This document shows positions 1 to 7,297 of a DNA stretch of 11,218 nt, piece after piece. Origin of the DNA: an uncultured Steroidobacter sp. (GTDB lineage: Bacteria > Pseudomonadota > Gammaproteobacteria > Steroidobacterales > Steroidobacteraceae); contig NZ_CALFXI010000024.1 of NCBI RefSeq assembly GCF_937958065.1, positions 1 to 11,218 on the forward strand, written 5' to 3'. A program made the translations under genes and the position numbers. How positions within the stretch are numbered: the stretch's first letter is position 1; the number at the start of each line of letters is the position of its first letter. The notes under the pieces were generated by a model. It did no database searches. It had not been told where the DNA came from and was given only the letters and a program-made list of their open reading frames with translations.

Positions 1-6
1 GCGCCG

Positions 7-468
7 TCACGCCTGCAAATAAAAAGTCTCCTTGATCTCTTCCATCACCACATAACTGCGTGACTGCGCGGAAGAGGGCATGCGTTGCAGGATGTCGCCG
101 AGCAGCGTGCGGTAGTTGTGCATGTCCGGGATGCGCGCCTTGATCAGATAGTCGAAGTCGCCGGACACGAGGTGGCATTCCATGACGTCCGGAATGTTGT
201 GCAGCTCGTTCTTGATCTTCTCGAACACCTCGTCCGATTTCACCGCCAGCTTGATTTCCAGGAACACGAGCAGATTCCGGCCGACCTCCCTGGGCGACAG
301 GCGCGCGTGGTAGCCGGTGATCACGCCGGTGCGCTCCAGGCGGCGGACCCGGTCGGCGCAAGGCGTGGCGGACAGGCCGACCTGCTGGGCGAGGTCGGTG
401 ATGGAAATGCGTCCATCCCGTTGCAGGATGTCCAGGATCTTCCGGTCGATGCGATCGAACTGCTGCAT
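7..468 (-). CDS. lrp: Lrp/AsnC-family transcriptional regulator
   Basis: A 153-residue DNA-binding regulator that responds to amino acids. Residues 5-60 form the AsnC-type winged helix-turn-helix (from DRIDRKILDIL to the ADRVRRLERTGVITGY recognition region). Residues 65-150 form the RAM/ligand-binding domain, with the HLVSGDFDYL and YVVMEEIKE segments that are almost the same in E. coli Lrp. Length and motifs match Lrp better than the shorter, more divergent AsnC paralogs. It is transcribed away from dadA-dadX. Lrp-type proteins (Lrp in E. coli, DadR in Pseudomonas) are known to control dadAX in response to alanine or leucine, so local control of the divergent operon is a likely but inferred role. 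The ATG start has no strong Shine-Dalgarno sequence. It could equally be a global Lrp or a dedicated DadR-like regulator. Confidence 0.93.
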   Translation of the reverse strand: MQQFDRIDRKILDILQRDGRISITDLAQQVGLSATPCADRVRRLERTGVITGYHARLSPREVGRNLLVFLEIKLAVKSDEVFEKIKNELHNIPDVMECHLVSGDFDYLIKARIPDMHNYRTLLGDILQRMPSSAQSRSYVVMEEIKETFYLQA

Positions 469-718
469 GTCGGCGTCGATGAACGTGTCGGTGGGAGCCG
501 GACAGGGCCGGCGGGCTCATGGATATTACGTTCAGGTTTTCACCGATGCCAGCGTTCTGGGCTGGACTACGCGCCAGAGCCAGGGATTTTCACTGGCCGG
601 CGGCGTTTATGTCAGGCCGCCACAGCGAAAACCGCTGACAAACGCGCCACTTCGAAGGAAGTCACTGCGGGGCTCTCCATAGAATTGATGACGCTTCAGA
701 TGCACTGACGGAGTGTTC
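469..718. promoter_or_regulatory. Divergent lrp/dadA control region
   Basis: This 250-base gap separates the divergent regulator and dadA and must hold both promoters. On the minus strand TAATAT (complement of 523-528) is a possible -10 for the regulator, about 55 bases upstream of its ATG, but no good -35 was seen. On the plus strand TAGAAT at 680-685 is a possible -10 for dadA, also without a clear -35. A short inverted repeat (GGCGGC at 599-604, GCCGCC at 616-621) lies in the middle. The AT-richer stretch around 520-545 is the most likely place for Lrp binding, but no defined operator could be identified. No open frame here looks like a real gene. Confidence 0.4.
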
Positions 719-2020
719 ATGCGCGTAGTGGTTCTGGGTGGAGGCGTCATCGGTGTGTGTAGTGCGTGGTATCTCGCGCGCCGGGGTGCCCAGGTCACGG
801 TGATCGATCGGCAGACCGCGGTGGCCGCGGAGACCAGCTTCGCGAACGCCGGACAAGTCTCGCCAGGCTATTCGACGCCGTGGGCGGCGCCGGGCATTCC
901 GCTCAAGGCGCTGAAGTGGATGTTCCAGAAGCACGCGCCGCTCGCCATCAGCCTCGACGGCAGCCTGCATCAGCTCAAGTGGATGGCGCAGATGCTCGTC
1001 AACTGCTCGCCCGAGCGGTACGACATCAACAAGGAGCGCATGCTCCGTCTGGCCGAATACAGCCGCGATTGTCTGCGAGCGCTGCGCGCCGAGACCGGCA
1101 TTCAATACGAGCAGCGCACCGGCGGCACACTGCAATTGTTCCGAACCCGCAAGCAGTTCGAGGCCGCGCGTCAGGACATTCGCGTGCTCGAGCGTTGCAA
1201 CGTTCCTTATGAGCTGCTCGAAGAGCATCAGCTGTCATCGGCCGAGCCGGCGCTCGCGCATGTGAAAGGCAAGCTGACCGGTGGCCTGCGATTGCCCAAC
1301 GACGAGACGGGCGATTGCAACCTGTTCACCCGGCGTCTGGCGGAAGCGGCGGAGAAGCTGGGGGTCACGTTCCGTTTCGGTCAGCACGTCACTGCCATCG
1401 AGAGCAGCGGCGGGCGCATCACTGGCGTGCGGCTCGGCGAAGAGCGCATTAGCGCCGACGCTTACGTGCTCGCGTGTGGCAGCTACTCCCGTGCACTCGC
1501 GCTGCCGCTGGGCATCGATCTGCCGGTGTATCCGGTGAAGGGCTACTCGCTGACGCTGTCCATCGTGAACGAGTCCTCGGCGCCGGTGTCGACAGTGCTC
1601 GACGAGACTTACAAGGTCGCGGTGACGCGCTTCGACGATCGCATTCGGGTCGGCGGCATGGCCGAGTTGTCCGGGTTCGATCATGAGTTGCTGCCGCAAC
1701 GACGTCAGACGCTCGAGCTCGTGGTCAACGATTTGTATGCGGGCGCGGGTGATTTGCAGCGCGGCCAGTTCTGGACGGGGCTGCGACCCATGACGCCGGA
1801 TAGCACGCCCATCGTCGGCGCGAGCGAGTACCGCAATCTGTTCATCAACACTGGCCACGGCACGCTCGGCTGGACCATGGCCTGTGGCTCCGGGCGGCTC
1901 ATCGCGGATCTGATGACGGGGTACCGCCCCGAGATCCGCACGGATGGTCTCGATGTGTCGCGCTATCGGAAGATGAGCGCGCCCCGGCCCCGGCTGGTGA
2001 CAGGTGAGGAGACGGCGTGA
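719..2020 (+). CDS. dadA: D-amino acid dehydrogenase (FAD, small subunit)
   Basis: A 433-residue flavoprotein of the inner membrane that oxidises D-alanine and other D-amino acids to 2-oxo acids and ammonia, passing electrons to the respiratory chain. The N-terminal Rossmann motif is GGGVIG at residues 7-12. DadA signatures follow: FANAGQVSPGY, TPWAAPGIPLKALKWMF, LAEYSRDCLRALRAETGIQYE, GGLRLPNDETGDC, and a C-terminal FAD segment NTGHGTLGWTMACGSG. The match to E. coli DadA is nearly collinear over the full length. The ATG at 719 is chosen because GGAG at 710-713 sits five bases before it. An in-frame GTG at 713 would overlap that Shine-Dalgarno sequence. The stop overlaps the next start as GTGA (2017-2020), so translation with the racemase is probably coupled. 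Confidence 0.96.
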   Translation: MRVVVLGGGVIGVCSAWYLARRGAQVTVIDRQTAVAAETSFANAGQVSPGYSTPWAAPGIPLKALKWMFQKHAPLAISLDGSLHQLKWMAQMLVNCSPERYDINKERMLRLAEYSRDCLRALRAETGIQYEQRTGGTLQLFRTRKQFEAARQDIRVLERCNVPYELLEEHQLSSAEPALAHVKGKLTGGLRLPNDETGDCNLFTRRLAEAAEKLGVTFRFGQHVTAIESSGGRITGVRLGEERISADAYVLACGSYSRALALPLGIDLPVYPVKGYSLTLSIVNESSAPVSTVLDETYKVAVTRFDDRIRVGGMAELSGFDHELLPQRRQTLELVVNDLYAGAGDLQRGQFWTGLRPMTPDSTPIVGASEYRNLFINTGHGTLGWTMACGSGRLIADLMTGYRPEIRTDGLDVSRYRKMSAPRPRLVTGEETA

Positions 2021-3126
2021 CTCGTCCGACCAGTGTTCGAATCGATCTGGCGGCACTGCGAAACAACTACCTCTATGCTCGCGGCGTGCATGGGGGGCGC
2101 GCGCTGGCCGTGCTCAAGGCCAATGCGTATGGCCACGGCGCGCTGGCTTCGGCGCATTCGCTGACCTCGATCGCGGATGGCTTTGCCGTTGCGTTCCTGG
2201 ATGAGGCGTGTGCGTTGCGCGAGGGCGGAATTCGCAAACCCATCCTGGTGCTGGAAGGCTGTTTCAATGCCTCCGAGCTGAAGATCGCGAACGAGCTGGA
2301 GCTGTGGGCGGTCGTGCATCAGTTCGAGCAGATCCGGCTGATCGAGGAGAGCCGGACCGGTGCACGCTTCAATGTGTGGCTGAAGGTCGACACGGGCATG
2401 AGCCGCGCGGGATTCCGGCCATCGGAGGCCGCGCAGGCGTATCAGCGCTTGCAGAACACCGGCAAGGTGAGCTCGATCACATTGATGACGCACTTCGCAC
2501 GCGCCGATGAGTCAGCCGAGCCGATGACGGCGCAACAAATCGAAGCTTTCGACGCGGCCACTGCGATGCTCAAAGGCGAGCGGAGCCTGTGCAACTCCGC
2601 TGGCTTGCTCGCCTGGCCGGAAGCCCGTCGGGATTGGGCACGGCCTGGATTGATGTTGTATGGCGTCGATCCCCGCGGCGGCTCGGTGCCGGAACTGCAG
2701 CCGGTGATGACGTTCGAAAGCCGCGTGTTCAATGTTCGTACGCTCGATCCGGGCGAGTCGCTGGGATACGGCGCGACGTTCGTCGCTTCGGAACGCACGC
2801 GTGTCGGACTGGTCTGTGCAGGCTATGCCGACGGCTATCCGCAGACGGCCGCGACGGGCACTCCGATTGCGGTGGATGGACGAGCGACGAGATTGATCGG
2901 TCGAGTCTCGATGGACATGTTGACGGTCGATCTCACTGACTTGCCCAGCGCCGGCGTCGGCAGCACCGTCGAGTTGTGGGGGCCGCGGGTGCCGGTAGCG
3001 GACGTCGCCAGGAGCGCCAACCGCAGTCCGTACGAATTGCTGTGTTCGGTGAAGCGTGCGCCACTGCTGCACGAAAACGCCGGACAGGGCAGTGGCGAAG
3101 CGGTGCGGATGACCGGAACTCGCTGA
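2017..3126 (+). CDS. dadX: Alanine racemase, catabolic type
   Basis: A PLP enzyme of 369 residues that interconverts L- and D-alanine. The PLP-binding lysine is K34 in AVLKANAYGHG and the second catalytic base is Y251 in SLGYGATF. AGYADGYP and GRVSMDMLTVD are further family motifs. The GTG start at 2017 overlaps the dadA stop by four bases and has AGGAG at 2007-2011, five bases upstream, so it is well supported. Pairing with dadA points to the catabolic DadX role, supplying D-alanine to the dehydrogenase. Sequence alone cannot separate DadX from the biosynthetic Alr, and if no other racemase exists in the genome it would also serve peptidoglycan synthesis. Confidence 0.95.
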   Translation: MTRPTSVRIDLAALRNNYLYARGVHGGRALAVLKANAYGHGALASAHSLTSIADGFAVAFLDEACALREGGIRKPILVLEGCFNASELKIANELELWAVVHQFEQIRLIEESRTGARFNVWLKVDTGMSRAGFRPSEAAQAYQRLQNTGKVSSITLMTHFARADESAEPMTAQQIEAFDAATAMLKGERSLCNSAGLLAWPEARRDWARPGLMLYGVDPRGGSVPELQPVMTFESRVFNVRTLDPGESLGYGATFVASERTRVGLVCAGYADGYPQTAATGTPIAVDGRATRLIGRVSMDMLTVDLTDLPSAGVGSTVELWGPRVPVADVARSANRSPYELLCSVKRAPLLHENAGQGSGEAVRMTGTR

Positions 3127-3136
3127 AGAATTCTGC

Positions 3137-3144
3137 TCTAATAC
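3137..3144 (+). promoter_or_regulatory. Possible -10 element for the riboswitch-sugE transcript
   Basis: The overlapping hexamers TCTAAT (3137-3142) and TAATAC (3139-3144) resemble a sigma-70 -10 box. A start about seven bases downstream would fall at roughly 3149-3151, exactly at the first base of the riboswitch P1 stem. No convincing -35 was seen 16-18 bases upstream, inside the racemase 3' end, so sugE might instead be read from dadAX. Confidence 0.3.
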
Positions 3145-3146
3145 GC

Positions 3147-3229
3147 ATGCCGGCAGGGACGACCCTGCCGTGCTTCATCGTTCCGGGGACGACCCCTCTA
3201 ACAGCGCGGCAGCGCACCCCGGAGGCATC
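3147..3229 (+). promoter_or_regulatory. Guanidine-II (mini-ykkC) riboswitch and sugE leader
   Basis: Two hairpins carry the loop sequence ACGA, which is the hallmark of the guanidine-II class (two stem-loops with ACGR tetraloops). P1 is a perfect 8-bp stem, CGGCAGGG (3151-3158) with CCCTGCCG (3163-3170), loop at 3159-3162. P2 is a 4-bp stem, GGGG (3185-3188) with CCCC (3193-3196), loop at 3189-3192. The linker is 14 bases. The element lies immediately upstream of a sugE/gdx gene, the classic target of this class, followed by GGAGG at 3221-3225 and the ATG at 3230. Known members use kissing or stacked ACGR loops to bind guanidinium and release the ribosome binding site. The motif is read directly; ligand and mechanism come from the family. 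Confidence 0.9.
3181..3224 (+). promoter_or_regulatory. Candidate OFF-state helix masking the sugE Shine-Dalgarno
   Basis: The segment TTCCGGGG (3181-3188), which includes the entire 5' strand of riboswitch stem P2, can pair with CCCCGGAG (3217-3224), which includes four bases of the GGAGG Shine-Dalgarno. This gives eight contiguous pairs, one of them a G-U wobble. The pairing excludes P2. Without ligand it would block ribosome access; guanidinium-stabilised P2 would free the site. The complementarity is seen in the sequence; the switching is inferred. Confidence 0.6.
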
Positions 3230-3544
3230 ATGGCTTGGGTCCTTCTTTTCATTGCGGGTCTGTTCGAGATCGGTTGGGCGATCGGGCTGAAATATACCGA
3301 CGGCTTTACGCGCCTGTGGCCGAGCATCGGCACCATTCTTTCGATGGCCATCAGCGTGGCGTTGCTCAGCTGGGCGATGCGCTCGCTGCCGGTCGGCACC
3401 GCTTATGCGGTATGGACCGGCATCGGTGCCGTTGGCACCGTCCTGCTGGGCATCGTGCTGTTTGGCGAGGCGGTGACCGTGGCGCGGATGCTGTGCGTCC
3501 TGCTCATTGTGACGGGAATCCTGGGCCTCAAGCTGGCCTCGTGA
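3230..3544 (+). CDS. sugE: Guanidinium exporter, SMR family (SugE/Gdx)
   Basis: A 104-residue inner-membrane protein with four hydrophobic helices, the usual length of the small multidrug resistance family. It exports guanidinium in exchange for protons as a dual-topology dimer. The essential glutamate is E13 in IAGLFEIGWAIGLKYT. The segments LPVGTAYAVWTGIGAVG and the C-terminal GILGLKLAS match E. coli SugE/Gdx closely, placing it in the Gdx rather than the EmrE (Qac) subtype. The start ATG has GGAGG four bases upstream; a longer in-frame reading from farther upstream would run through the riboswitch and is rejected. The guanidine-II riboswitch in its leader independently supports the guanidinium substrate. 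Confidence 0.95.
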   Translation: MAWVLLFIAGLFEIGWAIGLKYTDGFTRLWPSIGTILSMAISVALLSWAMRSLPVGTAYAVWTGIGAVGTVLLGIVLFGEAVTVARMLCVLLIVTGILGLKLAS

Positions 3545-3588
3545 GCTACCATAGCGGCCTGATTCAGCAAGCCGCAGCAGTCACGATC

Positions 3589-4452
3589 ATGGCCGATGTC
3601 ACACTTCAGCGCCCCGAAGGGGCGGCTGAAGACTGGAGCATCCCCCAGCAGTGGGAGCGTTACAGTCCGGCCGAGCATGCCCTATGGGATCACCTGTTCG
3701 AGCGGCAGGCCGGCATGTTGCCCGAGCGCGTCGTGCCCGAGTTCATGGACGGACTGAAGCTGCTGCGCATGACGCGGCCCGGCATCCCGCACTTCGATGA
3801 GCTGTCCGAGCGCCTGATGAAGGCCACCGGCTGGCAGGTGATCGCGGTGCCCGGGCTGGTGCCGGAGCACGTGTTCTTCGAACACCTCGCCAATCGCCGC
3901 TTCGTCGCCGGACGTTTCATTCGCAGCCCCGAACAGCGCGACTATCTGCAGGAGCCGGATGTCTTCCATGACGTGTTCGGGCACGTGCCGCTGCTGGCCA
4001 ATCCGGTATTCGCGGACTACATGCAAGCCTATGGCAGGGGCGGCCTGCGCGCGCATGGCTTCGGTTCATTGACTTCGCTCGCGCGGCTGTATTGGTACAC
4101 CGTCGAGTTCGGTCTGATCCGTCAAGGCGATGCACTCAAGCTGTATGGCGCGGGCATCGTGTCCTCGTACGGCGAATCGGTGTTCGCGCTGGATGATTCG
4201 TCACCGAACCGCCTGGGGTTCGATCTCGCGCGCGTCATGCGCACTCACTATCGCATCGACGACTTTCAACAAACGTATTTCGTGATCGACAGCTTCGAGG
4301 ACCTGCTGCGGCAGACGATCGAGACGGACTTCGCGCCGCTGTACGCCCGGCTGAGAAACGAGCCCGAGCTTTCGAGCGACGCAGTGTTGCCGGGCGACCG
4401 TATCTACACTCGCGGCACGCAGGCGTATGCCCGTGCACGTGCGATCAAGTGA
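3589..4452 (+). CDS. phhA: Phenylalanine 4-hydroxylase (monomeric, bacterial)
   Basis: A tetrahydropterin-dependent non-heme iron enzyme that converts L-phenylalanine to tyrosine, the first step of phenylalanine breakdown through homogentisate. From this start the protein has 287 residues. The 2-His-1-Glu iron triad is H127 and H132 (VFHDVFGHVPLL) and E173 (YWYTVEFGL). FFEHLANRRF, IYGAGI-like LYGAGIVSS and TYFVIDSFEDLL are typical of the Chromobacterium-type enzyme, with no regulatory ACT domain. Neither start has a strong Shine-Dalgarno. An in-frame GTG at 3541 overlaps the sugE stop as GTGA and would add 16 residues, so coupling to sugE is possible. The 3' end overlaps the convergent flavoprotein gene by eight bases. 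The usual partner, pterin dehydratase phhB, is not in the window. Confidence 0.94.
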   Translation: MADVTLQRPEGAAEDWSIPQQWERYSPAEHALWDHLFERQAGMLPERVVPEFMDGLKLLRMTRPGIPHFDELSERLMKATGWQVIAVPGLVPEHVFFEHLANRRFVAGRFIRSPEQRDYLQEPDVFHDVFGHVPLLANPVFADYMQAYGRGGLRAHGFGSLTSLARLYWYTVEFGLIRQGDALKLYGAGIVSSYGESVFALDDSSPNRLGFDLARVMRTHYRIDDFQQTYFVIDSFEDLLRQTIETDFAPLYARLRNEPELSSDAVLPGDRIYTRGTQAYARARAIK

Positions 4453-6067
4453 GTCGTCGCACAATCTTGCGTCGAAAGTCGCTGATGATTTCATGAGCCG
4501 CGTTGTGCCCGGGCGCGCCGGTCACGCCGCCGCCGGGATGCGTGCCCGAGCCACACATATATAAGCCAGGCAGCGGACCGCGATAGTTGCCGTGACCCAG
4601 CATCGGGCGGGCGGAGAACATCTGATCGAGGCTCAGCGCGCCATGGAAGATATCGCCGCCGATCAGACCGAACGTTCGCTCCAGATCGAGCGGGCTGTTG
4701 ATCTGGCGCCCGAGCACGGACGCCTTGAAGTTCGGCGCATGGGCGTTGACGGTGTCGATCATCAGATCCGCCACCGTTTCCCGATGCGTATCCCACGACT
4801 CGCCATTCGGCAATGTCGGCGCGACGTGCTGACAGAACAGGCTCGCGACATGCTGGCCGGGCGGAGCGAGGCTGTCGTCCAGCGTCGAGGGAATGAGCAT
4901 CTCGACGATGGGTTGTTTCGACCAGCCGTGCGTGCGCGCATCGAAATAGGCGCGCTCCATGTAGCCGAGCGTCGGCGCGATGATGATGCCCGCGGTGTGA
5001 TGAGGACTGCGCTGCTTGCCGGGCAGACAGGTGAAATCGGGGAGCTCCGAGAGCGCGACGTTCATGCGGAACGTGCCCGAGCCGCAGCGCCAGTGACTGA
5101 TGTGCTGTCGGAAGGCCGTGGGCAGCGCGCCTGCGTCGATCAAACTCGTGTATAGCAGTTTGGGGTTCAAGTTGGAGACGACGGCGGAGGCACGGAATGT
5201 TTCGCCTGATTCGGTCACCGCGCCCACGGCTTTGCCGTTCTCGACGACGATCTGACGCACGCCGGCATTGACGCGAATGTCCACACCGCGGCTTGCCGCT
5301 GATTTCGCCATCGCCTGGGTGATCGCGCCCATGCCGCCGATCGCATGACCCCATGCGCCTTTCTTGCCATTCACTTCGCCGAACACGTGATGTAACAACA
5401 CATACGCCGAGCCGGGCGTGTAGGGGCTCGCGTAGTTGCCCACGATGCCGTCGAAACCGTAGGCCGCTTTGATCGGCGCGCTCTCGAACCAACCGTCGAG
5501 ATAATCCCCGGCCGACGTGACGAACAGGCGCAGCAACTCCTGCCGCATGCTCATATCGAGCTTGCTGAAGCGGCGACCGAGGCCGGCTGCGTGAACCAGT
5601 TCGGGCAGGGCGACGCGCCAGCCGCCATCGACCACGTTGGGCGGGGTTTGCAACACCAGGTCGCGTAGCAGGTCGGCGATGATGTCCAGCCGCTCGCCGT
5701 ATGCATCGAGGCGCTCGGCATCCTTGTGCGAGAACTTCGCGACTTCGCGCCTGGTCCGATCGCCGCCGGTGGCCAGGTAGCGGCCGTCTTCGGTCGGCAG
5801 GAAGTTGGAGACTTCGCGCTCGACGACGCGCAATCCGTTGGCATGCAGGTCCAGATCGCGAATGACTTTCGGGTTGAGCAACGACACCGTGTACGACGCG
5901 ACTGAATTGCGGAAGCCCGGATGAAACTCTTCGGTCACCGCGGCGCCGCCGACCACATGACGGCGCTCGAGCACGGTGACCTTCAATCCGGCCGCGGCGA
6001 GATACGCTGCGCAGACCAGGCCGTTGTGGCCGGCGCCGACGATCAGGACATCAGACTTTGCGGGCAC
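4445..6067 (-). CDS. FAD-dependent oxidoreductase, PYROXD2/phytoene-dehydrogenase-like
   Basis: A 540-residue flavoprotein. The N-terminal dinucleotide-binding fold reads VGAGHNGLVCAAYL, with GAGHNG at residues 11-16, then VTVLERR and VGGAAVTEE. The C-terminal FAD signature, around residues 502-527, includes YMCGSGTHPGGGVTGAPGHN. This architecture is that of the CrtI/PYROXD2-type amine-oxidase superfamily. No carotenoid genes lie nearby, so phytoene desaturation is unlikely, and the substrate is unknown. It begins with GTG (complement of 6065-6067), preceded by GGAGAG five bases upstream, inside the last 17 bases of the Rieske oxygenase gene, so the two are translationally coupled and probably act in one pathway. 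Whether it oxidises the oxygenase product or has another role cannot be told from sequence. Confidence 0.88.
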   Translation of the reverse strand: MPAKSDVLIVGAGHNGLVCAAYLAAAGLKVTVLERRHVVGGAAVTEEFHPGFRNSVASYTVSLLNPKVIRDLDLHANGLRVVEREVSNFLPTEDGRYLATGGDRTRREVAKFSHKDAERLDAYGERLDIIADLLRDLVLQTPPNVVDGGWRVALPELVHAAGLGRRFSKLDMSMRQELLRLFVTSAGDYLDGWFESAPIKAAYGFDGIVGNYASPYTPGSAYVLLHHVFGEVNGKKGAWGHAIGGMGAITQAMAKSAASRGVDIRVNAGVRQIVVENGKAVGAVTESGETFRASAVVSNLNPKLLYTSLIDAGALPTAFRQHISHWRCGSGTFRMNVALSELPDFTCLPGKQRSPHHTAGIIIAPTLGYMERAYFDARTHGWSKQPIVEMLIPSTLDDSLAPPGQHVASLFCQHVAPTLPNGESWDTHRETVADLMIDTVNAHAPNFKASVLGRQINSPLDLERTFGLIGGDIFHGALSLDQMFSARPMLGHGNYRGPLPGLYMCGSGTHPGGGVTGAPGHNAAHEIISDFRRKIVRRLT

Positions 6068-7208
6068 TGCGACTCTCCGGAATCATCTCGTGCATGCGAC
6101 GCGTGAAGCTGCGCAAGCAGACCTCGCTTTCGCTCAGTGGCCCGACGGTATAGCTGCTCGAACCCATGCCGGCCTGTACGCGAGCGATCAGCGCCGTGTC
6201 TTCCTTGTTCACCTGTCGGTTGATGCGCCAGTTCAGATAACGCGCGGCGCGCATCTCGCGGCGGTTGTCAGGATGCACGTAGGCGATCTCGCGGATCAGG
6301 GTTTCCGTCGGGGAGAGGGGAATGAACTGCATGAAGTCGATCTGATCGGGGTAGATGTCGAACGCCACATTGGGCCAGAGCTTGAAGTACGTCCACAGTC
6401 GCTGGCGCTCGGGCGGCAGATGCTCGACCGGTGGCAGCAGCTGTTGATAGCGGCGCTCCGACCAGTTGCTGCTCGGCTTGTCCTGCAGAACGCCCCACAT
6501 CTTGTCGACCCAATCCTCGGCTTCGATGCCATAACTGTTGCCGAACAGCCTCGACAGGCCTGGATGGGCGACGTCGATGTGCATGCCGTCGGAATAGTTG
6601 TCCGCGACGTTCTTCCAGTTCACGGTGCGTGGACGCAGCGTGACGCGGCCTTGAGGCACCAGCTCTTCGAGTCGATACGCCGCCAGCTCGTGCGCGTACG
6701 GCGCCAGCATCTCGCGCACGCTGGGCAGGCCCGGCTCCAGGCGCACGAAAATGAAGCCCATGAAGATTTCCTGTTCGAGCGGCACCAGACCGTGCAGCTC
6801 CGGTTTCAGACCGCGAAATGTTTCTCGATGGGGCACGCCGATCAGCCGGCCGTCGAGCGAATAGGTCCAGGCGTGATACGGACAGGTGATGCGTCCGCCG
6901 CAGTGGCCCTTCGGCCCGTCGAGCAGGCGCGAGGCGCGATGACGGCAAACATTGTGAAAGCTGCGAATCTCGCCATCGCGGCCACGCACCGACACGATGG
7001 ATTCGCCGAGCAGGTCGAGACAGTGATAGTCACCAGGATCGGGCACATCACTGCTGTGACACACCAGCTGCCAGCTGGTACGGAAAATGGTGCGCTTCTC
7101 CAGCTCGAAGAAGTCGGGATCGCTATAAATCCACGCCGGCAGCCCCACCATCGGATCTTCTGTGGGCGCCACGGATTGCGATGATGCGGGTCGGGCGGCG
7201 GCGCTCAT
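6051..7208 (-). CDS. Rieske non-heme iron oxygenase, alpha subunit
   Basis: A 385-residue oxygenase. The N-terminal Rieske [2Fe-2S] centre is formed by C88 and H90 (CRH) and C109 and H112 (CPYH), with the usual spacing. The catalytic domain has D207, H210 and H215 in a D-x2-H-x4-H arrangement within NYSDGMHIDVAHPG, and a probable third iron ligand D337 in NKEDTALIARVQAGM. The layout is that of the broad alpha-only group that includes choline/carnitine-type monooxygenases, demethylases and aromatic hydroxylases; the substrate is not predictable here. The ATG is preceded by GAGGAT at a seven-base distance. It is first in a two-gene minus-strand unit with the flavoprotein. No ferredoxin, reductase or beta subunit gene is present, so electrons must come from elsewhere. 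Confidence 0.93.
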   Translation of the reverse strand: MSAAARPASSQSVAPTEDPMVGLPAWIYSDPDFFELEKRTIFRTSWQLVCHSSDVPDPGDYHCLDLLGESIVSVRGRDGEIRSFHNVCRHRASRLLDGPKGHCGGRITCPYHAWTYSLDGRLIGVPHRETFRGLKPELHGLVPLEQEIFMGFIFVRLEPGLPSVREMLAPYAHELAAYRLEELVPQGRVTLRPRTVNWKNVADNYSDGMHIDVAHPGLSRLFGNSYGIEAEDWVDKMWGVLQDKPSSNWSERRYQQLLPPVEHLPPERQRLWTYFKLWPNVAFDIYPDQIDFMQFIPLSPTETLIREIAYVHPDNRREMRAARYLNWRINRQVNKEDTALIARVQAGMGSSSYTVGPLSESEVCLRSFTRRMHEMIPESRSARKV

Positions 7209-7297
7209 GGCGCTATCCTCGGACCGGAAGATGCCGTCAGCATTGCCTCAAGGCCGGCGGTTGTCCAGCCTTCGGACGGCTTGCATACCGGACACTG

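Noticed and set aside
599..621. GGCGGC/GCCGCC inverted repeat upstream of dadA as a riboswitch or attenuator
   Set aside because: The stem is only 6 bp with an 11-base loop, and no known riboswitch core or T-run accompanies it.
85..708. Long plus-strand open frame antisense to the Lrp-type gene
   Set aside because: It mirrors the regulator gene and has no recognisable domain; high GC keeps shadow frames open.
1235..2056. Minus-strand open frame of 273 codons opposite dadA
   Set aside because: The protein is rich in Arg, His and Gln with no family motif, whereas dadA on the other strand matches its family end to end.
3151..3170. The P1 hairpin as a transcription terminator for dadX
   Set aside because: There is no T-run after it, and the ACGA loop plus the second ACGA hairpin fit the guanidine-II riboswitch much better.
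4445..6067. Carotenoid phytoene desaturase (crtI)
   Set aside because: The fold is shared, but no crtB, crtE or other carotenoid genes are near and the Rieske coupling suggests a different substrate.
5976..7184. Plus-strand open frame of 402 codons across the Rieske/flavoprotein pair
   Set aside because: It is antisense to two genes with intact catalytic motifs, and its own product shows no domain.
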